Part shown: piece by piece, positions 1 through 7,123 of the stretch
Layout of the letters: each line of letters opens with the position of its first letter
Position numbering within the stretch: the first letter of the stretch is position 1
NCBI RefSeq assembly: GCF_003319185.1
Contig: NZ_QOHJ01000001.1
Location: forward strand, 434,001-498,000
Direction: 5' to 3'
DNA: 64,000 bases
Source of the DNA: Blastococcus sp. TF02A-30
Lineage (GTDB): Bacteria; Actinomycetota; Actinomycetes; Mycobacteriales; Geodermatophilaceae
Notes under the pieces: generated by a model
Databases searched by the model: none
What the model saw: only the letters and a program-made list of their open reading frames with translations
What the model was told of the DNA's origin: nothing
Program-made: the position numbers and the translations under genes

Positions 1-197
1 TCGGGCCCGTCCACGGCGGGATCTTCGTGGCGTACCTGGTGGTCACGGTCGTCGCCGCCCGCGTGCTCCGCTGGTCGGTGTGGACGACGCTGCTCGCGCT
101 CGCCGCCTCGATCCCGCCCCTGGTGACCATCTGGTTCGAGCGCCGCGCGACCCGCCGCGGTGAGCTGCCCACCGGGGACGCCGTCCCGGCCGCCTGA
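1..197 (+). CDS. DUF3817 membrane protein, 3' end only
   Basis: The window opens inside this gene; about 64 C-terminal residues are visible, ending at TGA 195-197. They start GPVHGGIFVAYLV and hold one hydrophobic helix, a short WSVWTTLLALAASIPP segment and a charged tail. The glycine-histidine-glycine start followed by a helix and an IPP motif is the usual end of DUF3817 integral membrane proteins of actinobacteria, whose function is unknown. Family call is from memory of the motif pattern; the missing N-terminus prevents confirmation. Confidence 0.7.
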   Translation, partial: GPVHGGIFVAYLVVTVVAARVLRWSVWTTLLALAASIPPLVTIWFERRATRRGELPTGDAVPAA

Positions 198-219
198 ACC
201 GGGCGTTACGGTGCCCGGC

Positions 220-1542
220 ATGCCCGAGCCCGTGCTGCCCACGACCGCCCGCACGATGCTGGCGCGCGTCGCCCGCGCGCAGCGCGACGGCCGCGCCCCG
301 AGCCTGGTGGCCGGGGTGGTCCGCGACGGCGGGCTGGCGTGGTCGGCCGGCCGCGGTGCGGTCGCCGAGCCGCACACCGACGTCCAGTACCGGCTCGGGT
401 CGATCAGCAAGACCGTGACCGCGGTCGTGGTCATGCGGTTGCGCGACGAGGGCCGGCTGGCCCTGGACGACCCGCTGGAGCGGCACCTCCCGGGGACGCC
501 GTTCGGCGAGCGCACCGTCGGCCAGCTGCTGTCTCACCTGGCCGGGGCGTCGGCGGAGAGCCCCGGCGGCTGGTGGGAGCGCGTCCCGGGAGGCCCGCTC
601 GAGGAGCTCGGCCTGGGCGACGACGACGTCGTCCTCGGCGCGGCCCGGCGGTTCCACTACTCCAACCTCGGCTTCGGCCTGCTCGGCGAGCTCGTCGCCC
701 GGCTGCGCGGGACCTCGTGGGAGGAGGCCGTGCGCGCCGAGGTGCTGGCGCCGCTGGGCATGACCCGCACGACGCCCCGCCCGGTCGCGCCCGCCGCGGA
801 CGGGACGGCGGTGCACCCGTGGGCCGACGTCGTCCTGGCCGAGCCGGAGCACCACGCGGGCGTGATGGCCGCCGCCGGCCAGCTCTGGGCCACGCTGACC
901 GACCTCGGCCGGTTCGCCGCCTTCCTGCTCGGCGACACCGCGGACGTGCTCGACCCGGCCACGCTCGAGGAGATGACCGAGCCGGCCGGGGTGGACTCCT
1001 CCGCCGCGGGCTGGTCGGCATACGGGCTCGGGGTGCAGGTCCTGCGGGTGGACGGGCGCACGCTCGTGGGTCACGGGGGCTCGATGCCCGGCTTCCTGGC
1101 CGGCGTCTTCGTCGACCGCGACGAGCAGACCGGCGCGGTGTCGCTGGCCAACGCGACGAGCGGCGTGGACCCCGTCGTCTTCGGGCTGCTGGCCGACCTG
1201 CGCGCCGCCGAGCCGCGGATCGTCGAGGCGTGGGCGCCGTCGCCGTCGCCGGTGCCCCTGGGGTCGCTGGGCGTCTGGTACTGGGGGCCGTCGCCGTACG
1301 TGCTGCGCGCGGTGGCCGGCGGGCGGCTGCACCTCGGGCCGCTGCCCGGGCGCGGCGGCCGGGCCAGCCGGTTCTCCCGCGACGAGGACGGCCGCTGGGT
1401 CGGGCTGGACGGGTACTACGCGGGCGAGACGCTGCGCATCGCCGACGACCACCTCGACCTCGGCACGTTCGTCTTCACCCGCACGCCCTACGACCCGGCC
1501 GCGCCCGTGCCCGGCGGCGTCCACGAGGAGGGCTGGCGCTAG
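220..1542 (+). CDS. Beta-lactamase-family serine hydrolase
   Basis: A 440-residue class C beta-lactamase/DD-peptidase-fold hydrolase. The nucleophile motif SxxK is seen as SISK near residue 60, the second motif as YSN (HYSNLGFGLLGEL) near residue 148, and an HGG triad (GHGGSMPGF) near residue 285. The C-terminal 100 residues form the small beta domain often found in esterase-like members. An in-frame start exists at 160, inside the previous gene, but ATG 220 fits better: a TANNNT -10 (TACGGT, 207-212) lies 7 nt upstream, as expected for a leaderless mRNA. No signal peptide is visible, so it is probably a cytoplasmic esterase or peptidase rather than a resistance enzyme; the substrate is unknown. 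Confidence 0.88.
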   Translation: MPEPVLPTTARTMLARVARAQRDGRAPSLVAGVVRDGGLAWSAGRGAVAEPHTDVQYRLGSISKTVTAVVVMRLRDEGRLALDDPLERHLPGTPFGERTVGQLLSHLAGASAESPGGWWERVPGGPLEELGLGDDDVVLGAARRFHYSNLGFGLLGELVARLRGTSWEEAVRAEVLAPLGMTRTTPRPVAPAADGTAVHPWADVVLAEPEHHAGVMAAAGQLWATLTDLGRFAAFLLGDTADVLDPATLEEMTEPAGVDSSAAGWSAYGLGVQVLRVDGRTLVGHGGSMPGFLAGVFVDRDEQTGAVSLANATSGVDPVVFGLLADLRAAEPRIVEAWAPSPSPVPLGSLGVWYWGPSPYVLRAVAGGRLHLGPLPGRGGRASRFSRDEDGRWVGLDGYYAGETLRIADDHLDLGTFVFTRTPYDPAAPVPGGVHEEGWR

Positions 1543-2159
1543 CTCGCCGGGTAGAGGCCCTGGGCGTACCCGGGGCCGTAGTAGCGCTCGAGGTCGGCCA
1601 GCGACTCCTCCGGCCGCTCCAGCGCCTGCGCGATCCGGGCGCGGGAGGCGACGGCGTCCGGCTGCCAGGTGCCCACGTCCCACAGCCCGGACCGCAGGAA
1701 CGCCTTGCCGCAGTGCGAGAAGACCTGCTCGATCTCGACGACGACGGCGAGCACCGGGCGGTGCCCCTTCACCACCATGCGGTCGAGCAGCCCGGCGTCG
1801 GTGACCAGGCGGGCGCGGCCGTTGATGCGCAGCGTGTCGGTGCGGCCGGGCAGCAGGTAGATCAGCCCGACGTGCGGGTTGGCGAGGACGTTGCGGTAGC
1901 CGTCGGCCCGCCGGTTGCCGGCCCGCTCGGGCACGGCGATCGTCCGGTCGTCGAGGACCAGCGTGAAGCCGGGCGGATCACCCTTCGGCGAGACGTCGCA
2001 GCTGCCGTCGGCGGCGCTGGTCGCGACCAGGCAGAAGGGCGACGCCGCCAGCCACGCGCGGTCGAGCTCGTGCAGCGCGGTGCGTTCCTTGCCGAGGGCC
2101 GCCGGGGTGGGCTCGCCGAGCAGCTCGCGCAGCTGCGCCTCGCTGGTGATCTCCTCCAC
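1539..2159 (-). CDS. PPOX-type FMN-binding flavoprotein (MSMEG_1061-like)
   Basis: A 206-residue split-barrel flavoprotein of the pyridoxamine 5'-phosphate oxidase superfamily. Recognisable blocks are the CDVSPKGDPPGF segment near residue 53, the GNRRADGYRNVLANPHVGLIYLLPG core, and the CGKAFLRSGLW end, which together match the MSMEG_1061-type FMN-dependent branch. Such enzymes reduce or oxidise small substrates with FMN or F420; the substrate cannot be told from sequence. The GTG start at 2159 is the first in-frame start before a strongly conserved-looking N-terminus. It converges on the serine hydrolase, sharing the palindromic CTAG stop (1539-1542). Confidence 0.85.
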   Translation of the reverse strand: MEEITSEAQLRELLGEPTPAALGKERTALHELDRAWLAASPFCLVATSAADGSCDVSPKGDPPGFTLVLDDRTIAVPERAGNRRADGYRNVLANPHVGLIYLLPGRTDTLRINGRARLVTDAGLLDRMVVKGHRPVLAVVVEIEQVFSHCGKAFLRSGLWDVGTWQPDAVASRARIAQALERPEESLADLERYYGPGYAQGLYPAS

Positions 2160-2172
2160 CCGGCCAGTCTGG

Positions 2173-2691
2173 TCAGGGGCGGTCGAAGGCGTCCATCGTC
2201 TTCTTGAGCACCGCGCCGTAGACCAGGTGCGGCACCAGGTCGCTGATCCAGTCGGTGCGCGACCAGGTGCGCGGGTCGGTGATGCCCAGCGCCGTCATCG
2301 GCCCGTTCGCCGCGACCAGGATGCCCGCGGTGGTCAGCAGCGTGCCGACCGCCGGCCGCGACCGGTACCCGGCCGCCCGCACCAGCCCGACGACGACGCC
2401 GACGCCGACGCCCGCGACCAGCCCGGTGAGCGGGCCCAGCCCCTGCACCCGGTTCTGCCGCGTCTCGTCGTCCCCGGGGATCGGGACGTGCGCCTTGCCC
2501 GCGAGCGCCTCGACGGTCTGCTCGGGGGTCGAGCTGCTGCCCCGGCCGCGCACCGCCATGTCCACGTACGTGACCGCGTTGAGCGCCGTGCTGGCCGCCG
2601 CACCCGCCGCCGCCCCGCGCAGCGCCCAGCCCGCGGTGCTGATGCCGCGCTTGCCCTTGCCGATCGTGCCGACCGCCGTCTTCTTCGCCAT
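2173..2691 (-). CDS. Conserved membrane protein, unknown function
   Basis: A 172-residue protein starting MAKKTAVGTIGKGKRG, a basic N-terminus, followed by an Ala/Gly-rich helix (about residues 24-45), a hydrophilic loop with a GDDE motif, and two more hydrophobic helices (about 85-105 and 115-135). No catalytic motif is seen. It is probably an inner-membrane protein. It lies 13 nt downstream of the PPOX gene on the same strand order, but no functional link is apparent. I recognise it only as a type of conserved hypothetical common in actinobacteria. Confidence 0.7.
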   Translation of the reverse strand: MAKKTAVGTIGKGKRGISTAGWALRGAAAGAAASTALNAVTYVDMAVRGRGSSSTPEQTVEALAGKAHVPIPGDDETRQNRVQGLGPLTGLVAGVGVGVVVGLVRAAGYRSRPAVGTLLTTAGILVAANGPMTALGITDPRTWSRTDWISDLVPHLVYGAVLKKTMDAFDRP

Positions 2692-2710
2692 GGCGCCGCC
2701 GGTACCCAGG

Positions 2711-3229
2711 TCAGCCCCCGGAATCCCCCGCGTACTCGTAGGAGGCGCTCCGGGAGGGGAACACCCGGATCCGCACGGGGCCTCGGCCGAGGCCGGTCAC
2801 CTCGGCGACGACCGGGCGGAGCCGGGGGACGGCGACCTCGTCGAGCAGGTGCTCGGTGACCCGGTCCAGCACGGCGGTGGTGCCGCCGGCGGTGAAGGTC
2901 CGCGCCTCGTCGGCGACGGTGACCACGGCCCGGCGCCGGGAGGCGAACGCGACCGTGGCCGGCAGCTCGGGGCCCCACTCCGCGCGCAGGATCCGGAGCT
3001 CGTCGGCCAGGCGGCCGCGGGACGAGCGGGACAGCCGCCCGAACTGCAGGTCCAGGACGGCTCGTGCGTGCCGCGCCGGCAGGTCGAAGGCCTCCTGCAC
3101 CCGCCGCACCGCGTCGTCGTCGTCCTCGGCGTCACCGAGCAGGGCGACCAGGCGGACCGGGTCGGCCAGGGCCGTCTCGTACGCGGCGAGGACCGCGAGC
3201 CGCTCCGCGCGCCGGTCGGGTGCGGTCAC
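2711..3229 (-). CDS. Hypothetical protein with GyrA/ParC-tail-like helix
   Basis: A 172-residue protein starting at GTG 3229, chosen because GTGA overlaps the stop of the upstream gene by 4 nt (translational coupling). Residues 27-70 (DAVRRVQEAFDLPARHARAVLDL...FGRLSR) resemble the coiled tower segment of DNA gyrase/topoisomerase IV A subunits, where LDL-x-x-x-RLT marks the helix before the C-terminal domain. There is no gyrase catalytic domain. The second half is beta-rich (VAFASRRRAVVTVADEARTFTAGG). Function unknown; the gyrase resemblance is only local and may reflect descent from a topoisomerase fragment. Confidence 0.65.
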   Translation of the reverse strand: MTAPDRRAERLAVLAAYETALADPVRLVALLGDAEDDDDAVRRVQEAFDLPARHARAVLDLQFGRLSRSSRGRLADELRILRAEWGPELPATVAFASRRRAVVTVADEARTFTAGGTTAVLDRVTEHLLDEVAVPRLRPVVAEVTGLGRGPVRIRVFPSRSASYEYAGDSGG

Positions 3230-3849
3230 GCGCGGTCCCGCCGGCCGGGCCCGACGCGCCACCGCGCCAGCACGAGGCCACCGCCGACGACCAGCAGGAC
3301 GGCGAGGACCTGGGCGATCGGTGGGCGACCCTCCACCGGCACCTGGGCGACGGCCGGCTGCGTGGGCGGGGGCTGGGCAGGCGACGTGGCCCCCGCCGGG
3401 AGCAGGGCCTCGAGCTCCGCCTCCAGCAGCGGGGTGAGCGGGGCGGTGCCGTCGCAGAGGAACGCCGCGTACTGGTCCTCCGCCAGCGTCGCGAACGGCG
3501 TGCCACCCAGGTCGGTCGAGCGGGAGGCGAACACGGCCACCGGACCGCGCTCGGGCAGTTCGATGCCGCAGGACGCGCCCGAGTCCGGGGAGAGCACCTC
3601 TTGCTGCCCGAGCACCTGGCCCTTGACGACCATCTCCACCTCGAACAGGTGGACGGCGGGGGAGGCACTCGAGCCGCCGTCGCCCGGCGTCCGGGAGATG
3701 AGCCGGCCGGTGAAGACCGCATCGGCGCGCTCCAGCTGCTCGATCGTCGTCCCCCCGGCGCAGCTGCAGGCGGCCGCCGGGCCGGCGACGACCACGGCCA
3801 GGGCGCCCAGCAGCGCGCTGAGCAGCAGGAGGATCCCGGAACGGCGCAC
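3226..3849 (-). CDS. Secreted TIMP/netrin-like domain protein with C-terminal anchor
   Basis: A 207-residue exported protein. A signal peptide covers residues 1-27 (MRRSGILLLLSALLG then a run ending AACSCAGG). The mature N-terminus begins CSC, which is characteristic of the tissue-inhibitor-of-metalloproteinase/netrin-like fold, where the first cysteines form disulfides; further cysteines occur at GASCGIEL and FLCDG. A Pro/Gln-rich spacer precedes a C-terminal membrane helix (AQVLAVLLVVGGGLVLARW) and a basic tail, so the protein is membrane-tethered outside the cell. Its ligand or protease target is unknown. Its stop overlaps the next gene's GTG. Confidence 0.75.
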   Translation of the reverse strand: MRRSGILLLLSALLGALAVVVAGPAAACSCAGGTTIEQLERADAVFTGRLISRTPGDGGSSASPAVHLFEVEMVVKGQVLGQQEVLSPDSGASCGIELPERGPVAVFASRSTDLGGTPFATLAEDQYAAFLCDGTAPLTPLLEAELEALLPAGATSPAQPPPTQPAVAQVPVEGRPPIAQVLAVLLVVGGGLVLARWRVGPGRRDRA

Positions 3850-3930
3850 GGCGGCAGCCTGCCGCGTCAGCGACCGGAACGCCAGGGTGCCGGTTGGCGG
3901 CGCGCCCGGCGCGGGCGGAGGCTCGACGTC

Positions 3931-4206
3931 GTGGGGATCGACCGCCGCCTGGAGCAGGCCATCGGGGAGCTGCTCGGCTCCCGCCGCCCGGGCGGCACGA
4001 TCTGCCCGTCGGAGGCGGCGCGCGCCGTGGACCCCGAGGGCTGGCGCGCGCTGATGCCGGCGGCACGGGCCGCGGCCGGGCGGCTGGCGTCCGCCGGGAC
4101 CGTGGAGGTCACGCAGGGTGGCGAGGTGGTCGACGTGGCCACCGCGCGCGGCCCGGTCCGGATCCGCCGGCGCGATCCCTCGTCGAGTGCGACGAACTCG
4201 GGGTGA
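3931..4206 (+). CDS. DUF3253 protein
   Basis: A 91-residue protein. The line GGTICPSEAARAVDP followed by GWRALMPAARAAAGRLASAG and a VEVTQGGEVVDVATARGPVRIR end is the DUF3253 signature; the domain looks like a small winged-helix fold, but no function is established. GTG 3931 is preferred because translation upstream of it in the same frame has no family resemblance. The 3' end of the gene forms one arm of the terminator with the convergent Lrp gene. Confidence 0.85.
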   Translation: MGIDRRLEQAIGELLGSRRPGGTICPSEAARAVDPEGWRALMPAARAAAGRLASAGTVEVTQGGEVVDVATARGPVRIRRRDPSSSATNSG

Positions 4207-4241
4207 TCAGCGGCTGATGGCCACGAGTCCGTCGCACTCGA
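4183..4241. terminator. Bidirectional hairpin between DUF3253 and lrp
   Basis: Two 18-bp arms, 4183-4200 and 4224-4241, are complementary except for one A/C mismatch, with a 23-nt loop. The left arm lies inside the 3' end of the DUF3253 gene; the site separates two convergent genes. No long T-tract follows, as is usual for terminators in such GC-rich genomes. Confidence 0.6.
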
Positions 4242-4250
4242 GGGCCGAGC

Positions 4251-4736
4251 TCAGCCGTCCTGCGCCGCCCGGTCCAGCAACGGGGCGGTGCGGTGCTCCA
4301 CGAACCGGCGCAGCGCGAGCGCGGTGTCGACCCGCTGCACGCCCGGGATGGCCAGCACCTGCTCGGTGAGGCGCCACAGGTCGTCGGCGTCCTGCGCGAC
4401 CACGTGCACCAGCAGGTCGGCCGCCCCCGACAGCCCGGTCACCTCGAGCACCTCGGGGATCTCGGCCAGCGCGTCGCTGACCTCGGCCAGGCTGCGCTGG
4501 ACGACCTGCACCGTCGCGTAGGCGGCCAGCCGGTAGCCCAGCGCCTCGGCGCGCACCCGCCGGTCCAGCGGGGCGAGCGCCGCGGAGCTCTCCAGACGGG
4601 CCAGCCGGGCCTGCACCGTGTTCCGCGCCAGCCCCAGCTGCTGGGACAGCGCCATCACGCTGGCGCGCGGGTCCTCCCGCAGGGCGAGGAGCAGCCGGGC
4701 GTCCGTGGCGTCCAGACGGTCGGGGCTCGGGGGCAC
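4251..4736 (-). CDS. Lrp/AsnC-family transcriptional regulator
   Basis: A 161-residue regulator: N-terminal winged helix (DATDARLLLALREDPRASVMALSQQLGLARNTVQARLARLE, about residues 9-50) and a C-terminal RAM/AsnC ligand-binding domain (AYATVQV..., about 80-150). GTG 4736 gives the usual family length; a longer frame reaches 4877 but adds unrelated residues. It is divergent from the 2-oxoacid dehydrogenase operon, and a 9-bp inverted repeat lies between them. In actinobacteria such regulators (BkdR-type) sense branched-chain amino or keto acids and control the neighbouring dehydrogenase; that role is inferred here from position. Confidence 0.9.
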   Translation of the reverse strand: MPPSPDRLDATDARLLLALREDPRASVMALSQQLGLARNTVQARLARLESSAALAPLDRRVRAEALGYRLAAYATVQVVQRSLAEVSDALAEIPEVLEVTGLSGAADLLVHVVAQDADDLWRLTEQVLAIPGVQRVDTALALRRFVEHRTAPLLDRAAQDG

Positions 4737-4778
4737 GCTGGGCAGTCTGACATGCGTGGACGTCCTAGCAACGTCCTT

Positions 4779-4811
4779 TCTGCGCAATGGCTGCCCGAGA
4801 TCTTGCGCAGA
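4779..4811. promoter_or_regulatory. Candidate Lrp/AsnC operator
   Basis: TCTGCGCAA at 4779-4787 and its exact inverse TTGCGCAGA at 4803-4811 face each other over a 15-nt spacer, in the 218-nt gap between the Lrp gene and the E1alpha gene. Each half holds the self-complementary TGCGCA core. This fits the two-site, one-helical-face arrangement typical of Lrp/AsnC dimers, and suggests autoregulation plus control of the operon. Confidence 0.65.
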
Positions 4812-4954
4812 TCGACACCGGGGTGGTCTTGTCCACCTGCGGGGGAGTCGTGTCAGGATGTGTGAGTGACGCCACACCCCGGCGCCACGAGACGTCCACC
4901 CTCCGCGGAGGCCGGTGACCCCGGCGGCCCGCGGCAGACGGCGAGGAGCGAGCT

Positions 4955-6118
4955 GTGACCGCGTTGCGCCACGAGACCGACGCCGACATCGGCGACGCCA
5001 CCGAGGTCGTCGACCCCGTGCCCGGGGCCGGTGCGCCCCACCTGCCCCAGCAGCCGGACCTGGTCCAGCTGCTGACGCCCGAGGGCGAGCGGGTGGAGCA
5101 CCCCGAGTACCCGCTGGACATCTCCGACGACGAGCTGCGCGGGCTCTACCGCGACCTCGCGCTGGTCCGCCGCTGGGACGTCGAGGCCACCGCGCTGCAG
5201 CGGCAGGGCGAGCTGGGCATCTGGGCCTCGCTGCTGGGCCAGGAGGCCGCCCAGGTCGGCGCCGGCCGGGCGCTGCAGGACGGCGACATGGCCTTCCCGA
5301 CCTACCGCGAGCACGGCGTCGCCTGGGCCCGGGGCGTCGACCCGCTGCACGTGATGAGCCTGTTCCGCGGCGTCGACAACGGCGGCTGGAACCCGGTCGA
5401 GCGCGGGTTCAACCTGTACACGATCGTCATCGGCGCCCAGTGCCTGCACGCCACCGGCTACGCGATGGGCGTCCAGCGCGACGGCGCCGAGAACGCCGTC
5501 CTCGCCTTCCTCGGCGACGGCGCGACCAGCCAGGGCGAGGTCAACGAGGCGATGATCTTCGCCGCGAGCTTCTCGGCACCGGTGGTCTTCTTCTGCCAGA
5601 ACAACCAGTACGCGATCAGCGTGCCGCTGGAGCGCCAGTCCAAGGTGCCGCTCTACCAGCGCGCCGCGGGCTTCGGCTTCCCCGGCGTCCGGGTCGACGG
5701 CAACGACGTCCTCGCCGTCCTGGCGGTGACCCGGAACGCGCTGCGGGCCGCCCGCGAGGGCCAGGGCCCGACCTTCATCGAGGCGTTCACCTACCGGATG
5801 GGCGCGCACACCACCTCCGACGACCCGACCCGCTACCGGCTGGCCGACGAGGTCGAGCAGTGGAAGCTGCGCGACCCGATCGCCCGGCTCAAGGCCTACC
5901 TGTCCCGCAGCGGGCTGGCCGACGCCGCCTTCTTCGACGGCGTGGAGGCCGAGGCCGACCAGCTGGCGGCGCGGATCCGCAGCGGGACGGTGGACATGCC
6001 CGATCCCCGGCCCACCGACATGTTCGACGCGGTCTACGCCGAGCAGACCCCGCACCTGGCCGCCCAGCGCGCCGCGTTCGAGGCCTACCAGGCGTCCTTC
6101 GAGGGAGGCGAGCACTGA
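4955..6118 (+). CDS. pdhA: 2-oxoacid dehydrogenase E1 alpha subunit (pyruvate or branched-chain)
   Basis: A 387-residue alpha subunit of the thiamine-diphosphate E1 heterotetramer that decarboxylates 2-oxoacids. The ThDP-Mg motif runs from GDGATSQGEVNEAM (about residue 186) to NNQYAIS (about 222). The N-terminus has a family-type extension before the DISDDELRGLYRDLALVRRWD helix. GTG 4955 follows the purine-rich GAGGAGCGAG stretch. It overlaps the E1 beta gene by one base (TGATG). Substrate is undecided: automated annotation would say pyruvate dehydrogenase, but the Lrp neighbour and the absence of lpd nearby fit a branched-chain 2-oxoacid dehydrogenase (bkdA) as well. Confidence 0.9.
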   Translation: MTALRHETDADIGDATEVVDPVPGAGAPHLPQQPDLVQLLTPEGERVEHPEYPLDISDDELRGLYRDLALVRRWDVEATALQRQGELGIWASLLGQEAAQVGAGRALQDGDMAFPTYREHGVAWARGVDPLHVMSLFRGVDNGGWNPVERGFNLYTIVIGAQCLHATGYAMGVQRDGAENAVLAFLGDGATSQGEVNEAMIFAASFSAPVVFFCQNNQYAISVPLERQSKVPLYQRAAGFGFPGVRVDGNDVLAVLAVTRNALRAAREGQGPTFIEAFTYRMGAHTTSDDPTRYRLADEVEQWKLRDPIARLKAYLSRSGLADAAFFDGVEAEADQLAARIRSGTVDMPDPRPTDMFDAVYAEQTPHLAAQRAAFEAYQASFEGGEH

Positions 6119-7122
6119 TGGCCGCCGAGATGCTGGACGCACCGGCGACCCAGACGCTGACCATCGGCAAGGCCCTCAACCTGGGGCTGCGCCGCGCGAT
6201 GGAGGACGACCCCAAGGTCGTGCTCATGGGTGAGGACATCGGCAAGCTCGGCGGCGTCTTCCGCATCACCGACGGCCTGCAGAAGGACTTCGGCGAGGAC
6301 CGCGTCGTGGACACCCCGCTGGCCGAGGCCGGCATCCTCGGCACCGCCGTGGGCCTGGCCATGCGCGGCTACCGGCCGGTCTGCGAGATCCAGTTCGACG
6401 GCTTCGTCTTCCCCGCCTACAACCAAATCGTCACCCAGGTGGCCAAGATCCACGGCCGCTCCCGGGGGGCGCTGCCGATGCCGATCGTCATCCGCATCCC
6501 GTTCGGCGGCGGAATCGGCGCGGTCGAGCACCACAGCGAGAGCCCCGAGGCGTACTTCGCGCACACCCCCGGCCTCAAGGTCGTCGCGGTGAGCAACCCG
6601 GTCGACGCCTACTGGGGCATCCAGCAGGCGATCGCCTCGCCCGACCCGATCGTCTTCCTGGAGCCCAAGCGCCGGTACTGGGAGAAGGCCGAGGTCGACA
6701 CCTCCGCCACCCCGGAGCCGCTGTTCGGTTCCCGGGTGGTCCGCGCCGGCGACGACGTCACGGTGCTGGCCTACGGCCCGATGGTGAAGACGGCGCTGCA
6801 GGCGGCGGAGGCGGCGGCCGGCGAGGGCCGCTCGCTGGAGGTGGTCGACCTGCGCACGGTCTCGCCGCTGGACCTGGAGCCGGTGTACGACTCCGTACGC
6901 CGTACCGGCCGGTGCGTGGTCGTGCACGAGGCGCCGGTGACCCTCGGCCTGGGAGCGGAGATCGCCGCCCGGGTCACCGAGACCTGCTTCCACTCCCTGG
7001 AGGCCCCGGTGCTGCGGGTCGGCGGCTACGACGTCCCCTACCCGCCGTCGAAGCTCGAGGAGGAGTACCTCCCCGACCTCGACCGGGTGCTGGACGCCGT
7101 CGACCGCGCGATGGGGTTCTGA
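6118..7122 (+). CDS. pdhB: 2-oxoacid dehydrogenase E1 beta subunit
   Basis: A 334-residue E1 beta subunit, paired with E1 alpha. Recognisable parts are the TIGKALNLGLRRAMEDDPKVVLMGEDIG start, the TPLAEAGILGTAVGLAMRG block contributing the conserved glutamate that activates thiamine diphosphate, EIQFDGFVFPAYNQI, and the transketolase C-terminal domain (DDVTVLAYGPMV, then VVDLRTVSPLD). ATG 6118 shares its A with the stop of E1 alpha, so the subunits are translationally coupled, giving equal amounts. Branched-chain versus pyruvate specificity cannot be decided by eye. Confidence 0.92.
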   Translation: MAAEMLDAPATQTLTIGKALNLGLRRAMEDDPKVVLMGEDIGKLGGVFRITDGLQKDFGEDRVVDTPLAEAGILGTAVGLAMRGYRPVCEIQFDGFVFPAYNQIVTQVAKIHGRSRGALPMPIVIRIPFGGGIGAVEHHSESPEAYFAHTPGLKVVAVSNPVDAYWGIQQAIASPDPIVFLEPKRRYWEKAEVDTSATPEPLFGSRVVRAGDDVTVLAYGPMVKTALQAAEAAAGEGRSLEVVDLRTVSPLDLEPVYDSVRRTGRCVVVHEAPVTLGLGAEIAARVTETCFHSLEAPVLRVGGYDVPYPPSKLEEEYLPDLDRVLDAVDRAMGF

Positions 7123-7123
7123 G

